From NCBI GenBank assembly GCA_022561895.1, contig JADFQH010000056.1, positions 1-12,060 on the forward strand: a stretch of 12,060 nucleotides of DNA. Direction: 5' to 3'. Made by a program: the position numbers and the translations under genes. Below the pieces are notes generated by a model. That model worked only from the letters and a program-made list of their open reading frames with translations. It had not been told where the DNA came from and did not search any database. Position 1 is the first letter of the stretch; every line of letters begins with the position of its first letter. This document shows positions 5,475 to 12,060 of this stretch, piece after piece. This DNA comes from Methanobacteriota archaeon. GTDB lineage: Archaea; Halobacteriota; Halobacteria; Halobacteriales; Halalkalicoccaceae.

Positions 5475-6722
5475 ATGGGTATTCAGGAATCCGCACCGTT
5501 CGATGTCGAACGCGTTCGAGAGGACTTCCCGATCCTTGAACGGGAGTTCGACGGCTCTCAACTAGTCTATCTCGACAACGCCGCGACCACACAGACGCCG
5601 AATCAGGTGATCGACGCGATCAGCGACTATTATCGTACTACCAACGCAAACGTCCACCGCGGGATCCACCACCTGAGCCAGGAGGCTTCGATCGCCTACG
5701 AGGAGGCACACGACACGCTTGCAAACTTCGTCGGTGCGAGCGGCGGGCGCGAGGAGATGATCTTTACGAAGAATACGACTGAAGCGGAGAATCTCGTTGC
5801 CTACGCATGGGGGCTAAACGAGTTAGAGGAGGGCGATGAGGTCGTCCTCACCGCGATGGAACACCACGCTTCGCTCGTGACGTGGCAGCAGATCGCGAAA
5901 AAGACCGGCGCAACGGTCAGATACATCGGACTCACCGAAGACGAGAAGCTCGATATGGAGCATGCCAGCGAGCTGATCGGCCCGGACACCAAGATGGTCT
6001 CCGTAGTACACGTCTCGAACGCGCTCGGATCGATCAATCCAGTGGACGAACTTGCGGATCTTGCCCACGAACAGGATGCGCTGATCTTCGTCGACGGCGC
6101 ACAGGCCGTGCCGAATCGACCAGTCGATGTCAAGGAAATCGACGCCGACTTTTATGCCTTCTCGGGCCACAAGATGGCTGGACCCACCGGGATCGGCTGT
6201 CTGTATGGCAAGAAATCGATCTTGGAGGAGATGGAGCCGTTCTTGTACGGTGGCGACATGATCCTGAAGGTCGAGTACGAGGACTCGACGTGGAACGACC
6301 TGCCCTGGAAGTACGAGGCCGGAACCCCGTTGATCGCACAGGGAATCGCCCTCGATAGAGCTGTCGAGTACTTAGAGGAGATCGGTATGGACCGGATCCG
6401 CGCTCACGAGGAGTGGGTCACCGAGTATGCGTTGGACAGGTTAGAAGAGTTCGACGACATCGAGATCTACGGCCCCCGCAACCCGACGGAGCGGGGCGGT
6501 CTCGTCGGCTTTAATCTGGAAGGAGTTCATGCCCACGATCTCGCCTCGATCATGAACGACCACGCGGTGGCAATCCGCGCGGGCGATCACTGTACCCAGC
6601 CGCTTCACGATATGCTCGGCACGGCCGCCTCAGCACGAGCTTCCTTTTATTTGTATAATACCCGCGAGGAAGTGGATCGGTTGGTCGAAGCGATCGATGA
6701 CGCCCGGCAGTTGTTCGCCTGA
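5475..6722 (+). CDS. sufS: SufS-type cysteine desulfurase
   Basis: A PLP enzyme that takes sulfur from cysteine as a persulfide for Fe-S cluster assembly, releasing alanine. At 415 residues it has the usual group II length. Hallmarks are YLDNAATTQTP (32-42), the MEHHASLV segment (128-135) whose histidine stacks on PLP, VDGAQAV (206-212, D207), the PLP lysine K233 in FSGHKMAGPTG, and the catalytic C373 in RAGDHCTQP. The single-cysteine loop context and the motif style match SufS and not IscS/NifS. The usual partners sufB, sufC and sufD are not in this window. No clear TATA box is seen in the 68 bases after the DUF424 gene, so it may be read through from the upstream operon or use a weak promoter. 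Confidence 0.93.
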   Translation: MGIQESAPFDVERVREDFPILEREFDGSQLVYLDNAATTQTPNQVIDAISDYYRTTNANVHRGIHHLSQEASIAYEEAHDTLANFVGASGGREEMIFTKNTTEAENLVAYAWGLNELEEGDEVVLTAMEHHASLVTWQQIAKKTGATVRYIGLTEDEKLDMEHASELIGPDTKMVSVVHVSNALGSINPVDELADLAHEQDALIFVDGAQAVPNRPVDVKEIDADFYAFSGHKMAGPTGIGCLYGKKSILEEMEPFLYGGDMILKVEYEDSTWNDLPWKYEAGTPLIAQGIALDRAVEYLEEIGMDRIRAHEEWVTEYALDRLEEFDDIEIYGPRNPTERGGLVGFNLEGVHAHDLASIMNDHAVAIRAGDHCTQPLHDMLGTAASARASFYLYNTREEVDRLVEAIDDARQLFA

Positions 6723-6787
6723 CTCCGTCTCGTTTGCGTTCACATCGGCTACCAAACGGTTTTCGCACGAGACGGCGTTTCCGAAGT

Positions 6788-7303
6788 ATGCCGGGTAAAT
6801 CGAGCGAACGGATCGTCAACGTGAACGGCGGCGACTGGACCGGAACGGACGAAAACGGTGGTCACTGGAAACGTCTCGGCCAAGAGGCAGGCAGTGAACG
6901 GCTTGGCTGTACCCTCGAAGCGATCGCCCCCGGCGAACAGCCAGCACAGTATCACTACCACCTCGGAAACGAGGAGGCGCTCTACGTACTCGACGGCGAG
7001 GGAACGCTCAGAACGCCCGATGGAGAGTTCGAAATCGAGTCGGGTGATTACGTCGCATTCCCGGCCGGTACGCGAGGTGCGCACGCCGTCGAGAACACCT
7101 CCGAAGCCGTCCTCCGGTGTCTCTTCGTCTCGACAATGAACGATCCCGATCTCGTCGTCTATCCCGATGACGACGAGCTGGCCGTGGTTGCGGGTGCGCC
7201 GTCGGGCAGCCCGGACGAGGAGTTCACGATTGCCGAACGGTTTCCTTTCGACGGTGATCGGACGACCTCCGACGTGGGCGCTGGAGACGGCGACGAATCG
7301 TAG
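6788..7303 (+). CDS. Single-domain cupin protein
   Basis: This 171-residue protein has one cupin_2 barrel. Motif 1 is HYHLGNEEALYVLDG (56-70), supplying metal ligands H56, H58 and E62 or E63. Motif 2 is GDYVAFPAGTRGAHAVEN (86-103), supplying H99. The tail after about residue 120 is acidic and low in structure. The ATG at 6788 is preferred to the ATG 54 bases upstream because that extension (arginine-rich) is unlike the acidic protein and leaves the SufS stop almost no spacer. Cupins of this kind serve as isomerases, dioxygenases, sugar-binding or sensory proteins, so the substrate cannot be told. Confidence 0.8.
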   Translation: MPGKSSERIVNVNGGDWTGTDENGGHWKRLGQEAGSERLGCTLEAIAPGEQPAQYHYHLGNEEALYVLDGEGTLRTPDGEFEIESGDYVAFPAGTRGAHAVENTSEAVLRCLFVSTMNDPDLVVYPDDDELAVVAGAPSGSPDEEFTIAERFPFDGDRTTSDVGAGDGDES

Positions 7304-7489
7304 CGTATTGCCGTTCGTCCGTTTACTTTCACTCCGCTTGGTGGACGGCTTTTACCTCTCTCTGTGTCGTCTTGGTATGGTCATCGTGAGAGCACTCTCC
7401 CGGCCGTCGCAACTCGTTTCGAGGAAAAGAAAATCGATAAAAACGGAGTACGCGCCCACCTCGCGGCGCGGGATGTCGTGATCGTCCCT
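7304..7489. other. Intergenic stretch before the truncated regulator
   Basis: No gene is evident. A TATA-like GATAAAAAC at 7436-7444 would give a transcript starting near 7465 and a short leader to the ATG at 7490 or 7496. A longer frame from a GTG at 7364 is open through this DNA, but its N-terminal 42 residues have no counterpart in the paralogue at 8835. Confidence 0.35.
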
Positions 7490-7747
7490 ATGCCGATGTC
7501 CGAGGAGATCCCGCCGGAGGAGGCGTTCGCGCTGCTCGGCAACGAGACGCGCGTCGCCATCATTCGGGAGCTTGGGACCGCGGACGACCCGCGGTCGTTC
7601 TCGGATCTGCATGCGGCCGTCGGCGTTCGGGACAGCGGTGGGTTCAACTATCACCTCCAGAAGCTCGTCGGAAGCTTCGTTCGGCGCACCGATGAGGGGT
7701 ACGAACTGTCGGGTGCTGGTGAACGGATCCACGAATCAGTCGATTGA
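7490..7747 (+). pseudogene. Truncated ArsR-like winged-helix regulator (DNA-binding domain only)
   Basis: The 85-residue product is nearly all winged-helix domain: EEAFALLGNETRVAIIREL (10-28), the recognition-helix region GFNYHLQKLVGSFV (51-64) and the wing RRTDEGYELSGAGERI (65-80). Over 72 residues it matches the regulator at 8835-9701 at about 54 positions by eye. Family members continue for some 200 residues with zinc ribbons. Here a stop follows five residues after the wing, and the next gene is an unrelated nucleotidyltransferase. It may be a decayed gene, or a surviving DNA-binding stub that could compete with its paralogue at operators. Start 7490 or 7496 is chosen by alignment to the paralogue. 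A GTG at 7364 would give 127 residues. Confidence 0.6.
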
Positions 7748-7816
7748 ACAACTGATCGTTCGCAGCCGGTAAGCGTCCACTGAACGACACGGAGGAGCGA
7801 ATGTGGTCGCAAAGGG

Positions 7817-7822
7817 TTTACT
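7817..7822 (+). promoter_or_regulatory. TATA-like box for the MNT-HEPN pair
   Basis: TTTACT lies 23-28 bases before the ATG at 7845, supporting that start over the earlier in-frame GTG at 7803. Confidence 0.4.
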
Positions 7823-7844
7823 TTCGCCATCCATACACGCAGTC

Positions 7845-8288
7845 ATGCGGCGAGCCGAACGGAACGAACGGATCGGTGGACTCGACGCCGATACAGTTCG
7901 GGACGTTCTCGACCAGCACCCGATACAGTTCGCGCTCCTGTTCGGATCATACGCCCGAGGAACGACGTTTTCGGGAAGCGATATCGATATCGCGGTTGCG
8001 TTCGACGGTACACTAACGGATGACACAAGCCAGCGCGCAAGCGCGCGGTTCAGCCTTATTGCAGATCTAATGTCCGCACTCGGGACTGACGATGTGGATG
8101 TGGCCGTGATAGAGGATCTGCAACCCCGCGTCGGGAAATCGGCATTCGAACATGGAATCATACTCATCGGAAGTCGCGAGCAAGCCGAGCGATACCACCG
8201 GGAGTTCGAAGAGCGTGCCGAGACCCCGATCTGTCCGCGTGGTGAGCGATTCGAAGCGATCCTTCGAGAGTTAGAAGGGATCAAGTAA
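7845..8288 (+). CDS. mntA: MntA-like minimal nucleotidyltransferase, antitoxin of a HEPN-MNT module
   Basis: The 147-residue protein has the minimal nucleotidyltransferase signature FGSYARGTTFSGSDIDIAV (33-51), an exact GSX10DXD motif (G34, S35, D46, D48), with a third acidic residue in DVDVAVIED (probably D85). In characterised HepT-MntA systems such proteins neutralise the HEPN toxin by adding AMP units to a tyrosine next to its active site. The gene ends in TAATG with the HEPN gene, so the two overlap by one base and must be coupled. The start at 7845 is supported by a TATA-like box at 7817-7822; a longer form from a GTG at 7803 adds 14 residues. The antitoxin-first order differs from the bacterial hepT-mntA order I know. 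All catalytic residues are present, so it should be active. Confidence 0.88.
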   Translation: MRRAERNERIGGLDADTVRDVLDQHPIQFALLFGSYARGTTFSGSDIDIAVAFDGTLTDDTSQRASARFSLIADLMSALGTDDVDVAVIEDLQPRVGKSAFEHGIILIGSREQAERYHREFEERAETPICPRGERFEAILRELEGIK

Positions 8289-8728
8289 TGGACGACGAAA
8301 CCGCAGAACGGATCATCGAGAAGGCGGATTTCGTCAAGGAGTGTGTCGCTATTTTGGCCGACTATCAGCCAATGGGCAGGGAGGAGTATATCGCGGATCA
8401 AACGGCGCGAGACGTAGTCGAACGTCGGTTCGTAAAAGCGATACAGGCCTGTATCGACATCGCGGGGATGATCCTTCGAGATGAGGGCAACGCTGTGCCG
8501 GACAGCTCTGCCGAGCGAGTTCGAAAACTTACAACACTCGGGATCGTGCCGGAGACAGTCGGAGAGGAGATAGCGGCGGCAGTCGGGTTTCGAAACGTCC
8601 TCGCCCACAGATACGACAACGATATTCATCACGAGGATGTGTACGAAAGCCTTCAGAACCTCGCTCGATTTCGACGGTATCTCGTCGCCATTCGGGACCA
8701 TCTCGACACCAGAGGCGCCTTGGACTGA
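8288..8728 (+). CDS. hepT: HepT-like HEPN-domain ribonuclease toxin
   Basis: The 146-residue, largely helical protein carries the HEPN catalytic motif as RNVLAHRY (102-109): R102 and H107 form the RX4H core, and Y109 makes the fuller RX4HXY motif. Y109 corresponds to the tyrosine that is AMP-modified by MntA in studied pairs. HEPN toxins of this class are RNases that dimerise to build the active site and can arrest growth or act against viruses. The length is usual for HepT, and nothing is missing. The start is fixed by the TAATG overlap with the upstream MNT gene. Whether it serves defence, plasmid-like maintenance or stress control cannot be read from the sequence. Confidence 0.88.
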   Translation: MDDETAERIIEKADFVKECVAILADYQPMGREEYIADQTARDVVERRFVKAIQACIDIAGMILRDEGNAVPDSSAERVRKLTTLGIVPETVGEEIAAAVGFRNVLAHRYDNDIHHEDVYESLQNLARFRRYLVAIRDHLDTRGALD

Positions 8729-8806
8729 TCTCGGTGCGGAGCGTCCGGTGAAATCCGCTCGTCGCAATGGATCGAGTCTCGTTCAGTGCACAGTCAAGAA
8801 ACGTAC

Positions 8807-8814
8807 AACTATAC
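8807..8814 (+). promoter_or_regulatory. TATA box for the winged-helix/zinc-ribbon regulator
   Basis: AACTATAC lies 21-28 bases before the ATG at 8835. It supports a leaderless start there instead of the in-frame ATG at 8637, which lies inside hepT. Confidence 0.5.
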
Positions 8815-8834
8815 TCGCTCAGAGACTACAGTTT

Positions 8835-9701
8835 ATGATGGCCGAACCGACCAAGGACGCCGAAAACGTTACTCCGGAAAAAGCGTTCTCGCTGCTCGGC
8901 AACGAAACCCGAGTGGCGATCATACAGGTGCTCGGCGAGGAAAGCGATCCCCTGTCGTTCTCGGCAGTTCGTGAACGGGTCGGAACGCGCGACAGCGGGC
9001 AGTTCAACTACCATCTGACCAAGCTCGTCGGAAGCTTCGTCCGCCGAACCGACGAAGGCTATGAACTCTCGTACGCGGGCCACCGAATCGTCGGCGCGAT
9101 CCATTCGGGGACGTACCGGCGTGGCGACCGCATGAACTTCGATCTCGATTCAACCTGCACGGTCTGTGAAACCACCATCAAGGCGACTTACGAAAACGAA
9201 CGAGTGACGGTTCGGTGTCCGGGCTGTGAGACGCGGCTTTCGGAGTTCGGATTTCCACCCGGTGGGTTCGAGAACCGAACGATCACGGAGTTGACTCAGG
9301 TGTTCGGCCAGTACGTCGATGGAATCTTCTCGTTTATGCTCAGGGGGATCTGCCTCAACTGTAGCGGCAAGACAGTGGGAAAACTCATCGAGGAGACCGA
9401 GCGAATCGACGACGACGCGCCCGCATACGTCGAGGTCGCCTGTGATCAGTGTGGAGAAACCACGACGAGTCACGTCAACGGCTACCTCCTCCACCATCCA
9501 GTAGTCGCCTCGTTTCACTACGATCACGGTATCGATCTCGATAGGTCGGAGCTGTGGAACCTCGATCTCTACCGGAACGAGTCCCTGACGCTCCTCTCAA
9601 GCGATCCGCTTTCGGTGGGATCCACGATCGAACTCGACGGCGACCGGCTAGAACTCGTCATCAACGAGGATCTCTCGGTATCAATCGAGACAGAGCAGTA
9701 A
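8835..9701 (+). CDS. ArsR-like winged-helix regulator with two zinc ribbons
   Basis: This 288-residue haloarchaeal transcription factor begins with a winged helix (about 14-87: EKAFSLLGNETRVAIIQVLG, then FNYHLTKLVGSFV and the wing RRTDEGYELSYAGHRI). A cysteine pair pattern CTVC (108-111) and CPGC (128-131) forms one zinc ribbon, and CLNC (173-176) with CDQC (203-206) forms a second. The C-terminal 80 residues look like a beta-rich sensor domain of unknown ligand. The start at 8835 is supported by the TATA box at 8807-8814; the second ATG at 8838 is possible. It lies between the toxin-antitoxin pair and an MFS exporter gene with inverted repeats in its promoter, so it probably controls the exporter. 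Its signal could be a metal, redox state or a drug. Confidence 0.82.
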   Translation: MMAEPTKDAENVTPEKAFSLLGNETRVAIIQVLGEESDPLSFSAVRERVGTRDSGQFNYHLTKLVGSFVRRTDEGYELSYAGHRIVGAIHSGTYRRGDRMNFDLDSTCTVCETTIKATYENERVTVRCPGCETRLSEFGFPPGGFENRTITELTQVFGQYVDGIFSFMLRGICLNCSGKTVGKLIEETERIDDDAPAYVEVACDQCGETTTSHVNGYLLHHPVVASFHYDHGIDLDRSELWNLDLYRNESLTLLSSDPLSVGSTIELDGDRLELVINEDLSVSIETEQ

Positions 9702-9703
9702 CA

Positions 9704-9759
9704 GAATCATGATTCGGTTCGTTCGGTTACAGAACTGTCGTTCTGCTAATAACTATCTA
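9704..9759 (+). promoter_or_regulatory. MFS promoter with candidate operators
   Basis: A TATA-like CTATCTA at 9753-9759 lies 23-29 bases before the GTG at 9782. Upstream are a 12-bp perfect palindrome GAATCATGATTC (9704-9715), two copies of TTCGGTT nine bases apart (9713-9719 and 9722-9728), and an inverted repeat CAGAAC/GTTCTG with a 4-base spacer (9730-9745). The last ends 7 bases before the box, a typical place for a repressor or activator site, and the winged-helix protein encoded just upstream is the obvious candidate to bind it. Confidence 0.5.
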
Positions 9760-9781
9760 AAGCGCCGGTTTTCTATCAGTC

Positions 9782-11023
9782 GTGTATCCACTATTTCGAA
9801 ATTCGGCGTTTCTCAGGCTCTTTTCGGGCCGGCTCGTGACGAACGCTGGCGACAGTCTCTATTATATCGCGGCGATGTGGCTCGTCTACGATCTCTCGGG
9901 ATCGACGTTTTATACGGGGCTCGCCGGTGCGCTAACCCTCACGCCACGGGTGTTTCAGTTCCTCGTCGGCCCGCTCGTGGATCGGTGGTCGCTTCGGCGG
10001 ATTCTCGTCCGGACCCAACTGGTCCAAGGCCTGCTCGTTCTCCTCATCCCATTGGCGGCGTGGACCGGTGTTCTTTCCGTCGGAATCATTCTCGTCGTCA
10101 TACCGCTGCTTTCGGCGCTCAACCAGTTCGTTTACCCCGCCCAGAGCGCTGCCCTCCCCCGGATCGTTGAGGATGAAAACCTCGTCGAGGCCAATTCGGC
10201 GTTCTCCGTCGCCTATCAGGGAGCCGATACGGCCTTTACCGCACTCGGTGGAATCCTGATCGCACTCGTCGGGGCGACGGCACTGTTCGTTATCGACTCG
10301 CTCACCTTTGCCATCGCGGCGCTGCTCTTTGCGGGCGTTCGGGTTCCGACGGTCGAAGGGAGTTCAAAAACGGTTGAATCGGCCACACAGGACTATTTTC
10401 GAAAGCTCTCGGAAGGAGTTAGTTATCTCCGGGGATCGGTCATCGTACCAATCCTCGGCGCGTCAGTGGTGGTGAACTTTACCATTGGGATTGCGATGGC
10501 GGTGCTGCCGGCCTTTGCGGATCAGCGTGGCGGACCGGAAACCTACGGGACGCTGCTTGCCGCCGTTCTCGGTGGCCTTCTTCTGGGTGCGCTGGTCGCC
10601 TCACCGCTAAAGAAATTCGGGATCGGGAACCTTTCGGTGGTGGGCTTTGCGTTCGGTGGAATCTGCTGGCTTGCGGCCGTCTCGGCGTCCTCGGTTCGGG
10701 TGACTGTCTTGTTGTTCTGTCTGGCGTGGATTCCTGTGGGAGTAACGAACGTGATCTTCGCCGCGATGGCCCAGACGGTGGTTCCGGACAGTCTCCTCGG
10801 ACGGGTGCTCTCGCTTACGGCGAGTGCGTCTGCGGCGGCCCAGCCTGTCGGGTCGCTACTGGGTGGGATCGCTGGCGAGACGATTGGAAGCGTACCAATT
10901 ATCTCGGTCGTCGGTGGTGGCTTCCTCTTTCTCACAGGCGTCTGGCTCGTCCACCCCATGCTCCGCGGACTTCCGGCTATCGAGGAGATCGATCCCGAGG
11001 AGTATGGGTTGTCTGTTCGGTAG
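9782..11023 (+). CDS. MFS exporter (EntS/MFS_3-like)
   Basis: The 413-residue protein has about 11-12 hydrophobic membrane segments spread along its length and a short acidic C-terminal tail (EEIDPEEYGLSVR), as expected for a haloarchaeal major facilitator. The N-terminal part RLVTNAGDSLYYIAAMWLVY (17-36) and the loop GPLVDRWSLRRILVRT (63-78) resemble the MFS_3 branch that includes the siderophore exporter EntS and drug exporters. The central cytoplasmic loop is at about 188-215. It starts at GTG with a TATA box at leaderless distance. A T6 tract right after the stop probably ends the transcript. The substrate is not determinable. Confidence 0.85.
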   Translation: MYPLFRNSAFLRLFSGRLVTNAGDSLYYIAAMWLVYDLSGSTFYTGLAGALTLTPRVFQFLVGPLVDRWSLRRILVRTQLVQGLLVLLIPLAAWTGVLSVGIILVVIPLLSALNQFVYPAQSAALPRIVEDENLVEANSAFSVAYQGADTAFTALGGILIALVGATALFVIDSLTFAIAALLFAGVRVPTVEGSSKTVESATQDYFRKLSEGVSYLRGSVIVPILGASVVVNFTIGIAMAVLPAFADQRGGPETYGTLLAAVLGGLLLGALVASPLKKFGIGNLSVVGFAFGGICWLAAVSASSVRVTVLLFCLAWIPVGVTNVIFAAMAQTVVPDSLLGRVLSLTASASAAAQPVGSLLGGIAGETIGSVPIISVVGGGFLFLTGVWLVHPMLRGLPAIEEIDPEEYGLSVR

Positions 11024-11028
11024 ATGAG

Positions 11029-11034
11029 TTTTTT
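11029..11034 (+). terminator. T6 tract after the MFS gene
   Basis: Six consecutive T lie 6 bases past the MFS stop codon, in the short gap before the convergent regulator gene. Archaeal intrinsic termination commonly uses such T runs without a hairpin. Confidence 0.45.
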
Positions 11035-11061
11035 GAGTTGAAACTAATCGAAGTTTCCCGA

Positions 11062-11817
11062 TCAGCTAAACACTACAGCAGAGGTCGCGTAGTCATCGTA
11101 AAGTGATTCGATAGATTCTGTTCCCTGCCGTGAGTTCGAAAAGGCCATTCCCCCATCCATGAGATCCTTGCCGAGACTCACTCCAACTGTCTTTCCGTCC
11201 GGTGTCGCTACTGAGATCAGATCGCGCGGTAGATCGTCAGCAACCAGAATATTCAGTGTACTTATCGAACGGACTTCGTTAAATTGGGTCGGGTAAACCG
11301 TCCGCAGATGAGCTAAGAGGTCACGTTCGAGAACCAGCTCGATCTCGATTCCCTCTTTCGTGACCTGTCGATGAAACGTTTCCATCATCCGCGGTGAGGT
11401 TATCGAGGCCGCACCCCGAATCCGAACCGCGTTCTCGGTTAGCTCTTTTAACCTGTCAATCGGTCGGTCCGGCGCGTATCTACCGGGGACCACGATTTCT
11501 GCGTCACGGAAGAATTCAGGATCGATTTCGTCGGGAAGCGGCGTCGATAACGCCTCACGGTGGGTCCACAGTGTTTCGATCTCCTCGCGTTTTTGGACCA
11601 GCAATTGACACAACAGCGTCGGCGTGTACGTCGATCCCGTTCGATTGAGCAGCCCTGTAGCTTCGAGTTCGGCCGCTTTCTTGTATATTGACGAGGACGA
11701 CCGATCGAGTTCGGCCATCAGTTCGTCTTTGGTGTCAACACCGTTCATTACGAGACCGATGAACTCCCACCGTCTGTTGAGTGTGGTGAGCAGATCCGTA
11801 GTAGATCGCCGCGTCAT
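11062..11817 (-). CDS. FilR1-type winged-helix transcriptional regulator
   Basis: This 251-residue regulator has an N-terminal winged helix (about 1-75, including KDELMAELDRSSSSIYKKAA and the wing GLLNRTGSTYTPT). The C-terminal domain (about 100-251) has features of the FilR1 (formerly DUF1724) family: FFRDAEIVVPGRYAPDRP (102-119), the central RIRGAASITSPRMMETFH region, and a terminal part with LVADDLPRDLISVATPDG. No ligand is known for most members. The ATG at 11817 is the first after the divergent intergenic region and has an ACATACA box about 20-26 bases upstream. It is divergent from a Tat-exported protein gene, which it may control. It converges on the MFS gene, 38 bases away. Confidence 0.78.
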   Translation of the reverse strand: MTRRSTTDLLTTLNRRWEFIGLVMNGVDTKDELMAELDRSSSSIYKKAAELEATGLLNRTGSTYTPTLLCQLLVQKREEIETLWTHREALSTPLPDEIDPEFFRDAEIVVPGRYAPDRPIDRLKELTENAVRIRGAASITSPRMMETFHRQVTKEGIEIELVLERDLLAHLRTVYPTQFNEVRSISTLNILVADDLPRDLISVATPDGKTVGVSLGKDLMDGGMAFSNSRQGTESIESLYDDYATSAVVFS

Positions 11818-11956
11818 GATCGATTGTCTTGGTTGTATGTGTCTGTAGTAGCATCACATAGTGTTTTCGGAGGGTCGAGATACTCTCGATATATCGAAGC
11901 AAGATATAAATTTTGAAATTTTATTTAATAAAATACGCTAAGTACGATCGGACTGT
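11818..11956. promoter_or_regulatory. Divergent control region with two palindromes
   Basis: A 12-bp perfect palindrome TCGATATATCGA lies at 11886-11897. An AT-only inverted repeat, ATTTTATT-T-AATAAAAT, lies at 11918-11934 and covers the likely TATA box (TTAATAAAA, 11925-11933) of the gene starting at 11957. A site over the TATA box would suit a repressor, and the FilR1-type regulator next door is the natural candidate. Confidence 0.5.
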
Positions 11957-12060
11957 ATGAGTGGACGTTCGATCATGAGACGAAAATCGGATCGGAACCG
12001 GTCGTTCAATATCGACCGACGAAGCGCACTAAAGACGCTTGGTGTCGCTGGATTCAGCAC
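11957..12060 (+). CDS. N-terminus of a Tat-exported protein, cut by the window edge
   Basis: Only 34 complete codons are visible. They encode a basic n-region and the twin-arginine motif DRRSALKTLGVAGFS (20-34), with the expected RR, a hydrophobic stretch following, and small residues. The protein is thus likely exported folded and, in haloarchaea, often lipid-anchored, for example a solute-binding protein, but the mature part is outside the window. The ATG at 11957 fits a TATA box at 11925-11933; M7 at 11975 is an alternative start. Divergence from a FilR1-type regulator suggests regulated expression. Confidence 0.6.
   Translation, partial: MSGRSIMRRKSDRNRSFNIDRRSALKTLGVAGFS

Noticed and set aside
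7736..8767. 343-residue minus-strand ORF across the MNT-HEPN genes
   Set aside because: The plus strand encodes two proteins with exact GSX10DXD and RX4HXY motifs and coupled start/stop; the minus-strand product is Arg/Ser-rich without a domain.
8637..8834. Upstream ATG as the start of the zinc-ribbon regulator
   Set aside because: It would add 66 unrelated residues within hepT. The TATA box at 8807-8814 and the paralogue alignment support 8835.

Overview
The window looks like a haloarchaeal chromosome (class Halobacteria). The coding DNA is GC-rich, the proteins are strongly acidic, exported proteins carry Tat-type signals, and TATA-like boxes sit about 24-28 bases ahead of many start codons, as expected for leaderless archaeal transcripts. 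The protein families also fit: DUF424, FilR1-type and ArsR-like haloarchaeal regulators, and archaeal SufS. The genus cannot be fixed from sequence alone.

Layout. (1) 1-500 is AT-rich at its left end and holds a broken start of a phosphonate-binding lipoprotein gene (phnD-like) meeting a short membrane ORF tail to tail, so it looks like a deletion scar. (2) 646-3516 is a housekeeping block: an inositol monophosphatase-family gene (-), an HD-domain phosphohydrolase (+) and pyrF (-), the last two converging with a 17-base overlap. (3) 3517-4381 has no credible gene. It holds two abutting inverted-repeat elements whose CTATAG ends recur three times, then a dense array of short hairpins. (4) 4382-7303 holds a TPR protein and DUF424 protein in an overlapping operon, SufS cysteine desulfurase and a small cupin. 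(5) 7490-9701 is an accessory patch: a truncated winged-helix regulator, an MNT-HEPN (MntA-HepT) toxin-antitoxin pair, and a full-length paralogue of the truncated regulator with two zinc ribbons. (6) 9782-11023 is an MFS exporter, probably controlled by the preceding regulator. (7) 11062-12060 has a FilR1-type regulator divergent from the start of a Tat-exported protein cut by the window edge.

The most unusual content is the repeat material. The hairpins at 3808-4312 share a design: a triloop (usually GAA), often closed as GCGAAGC, and in three cases a symmetric tandem G-A/A-G mismatch between inner and outer stem. The same design, including the tandem mismatch, occurs in frame inside the inositol monophosphatase gene (about 1231-1281), where it adds about 17 residues between two active-site motifs. 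This points to a mobile or spreading palindromic unit that invades both intergenic and coding DNA. The toxin-antitoxin pair lying between two regulator paralogues is the second item of interest.
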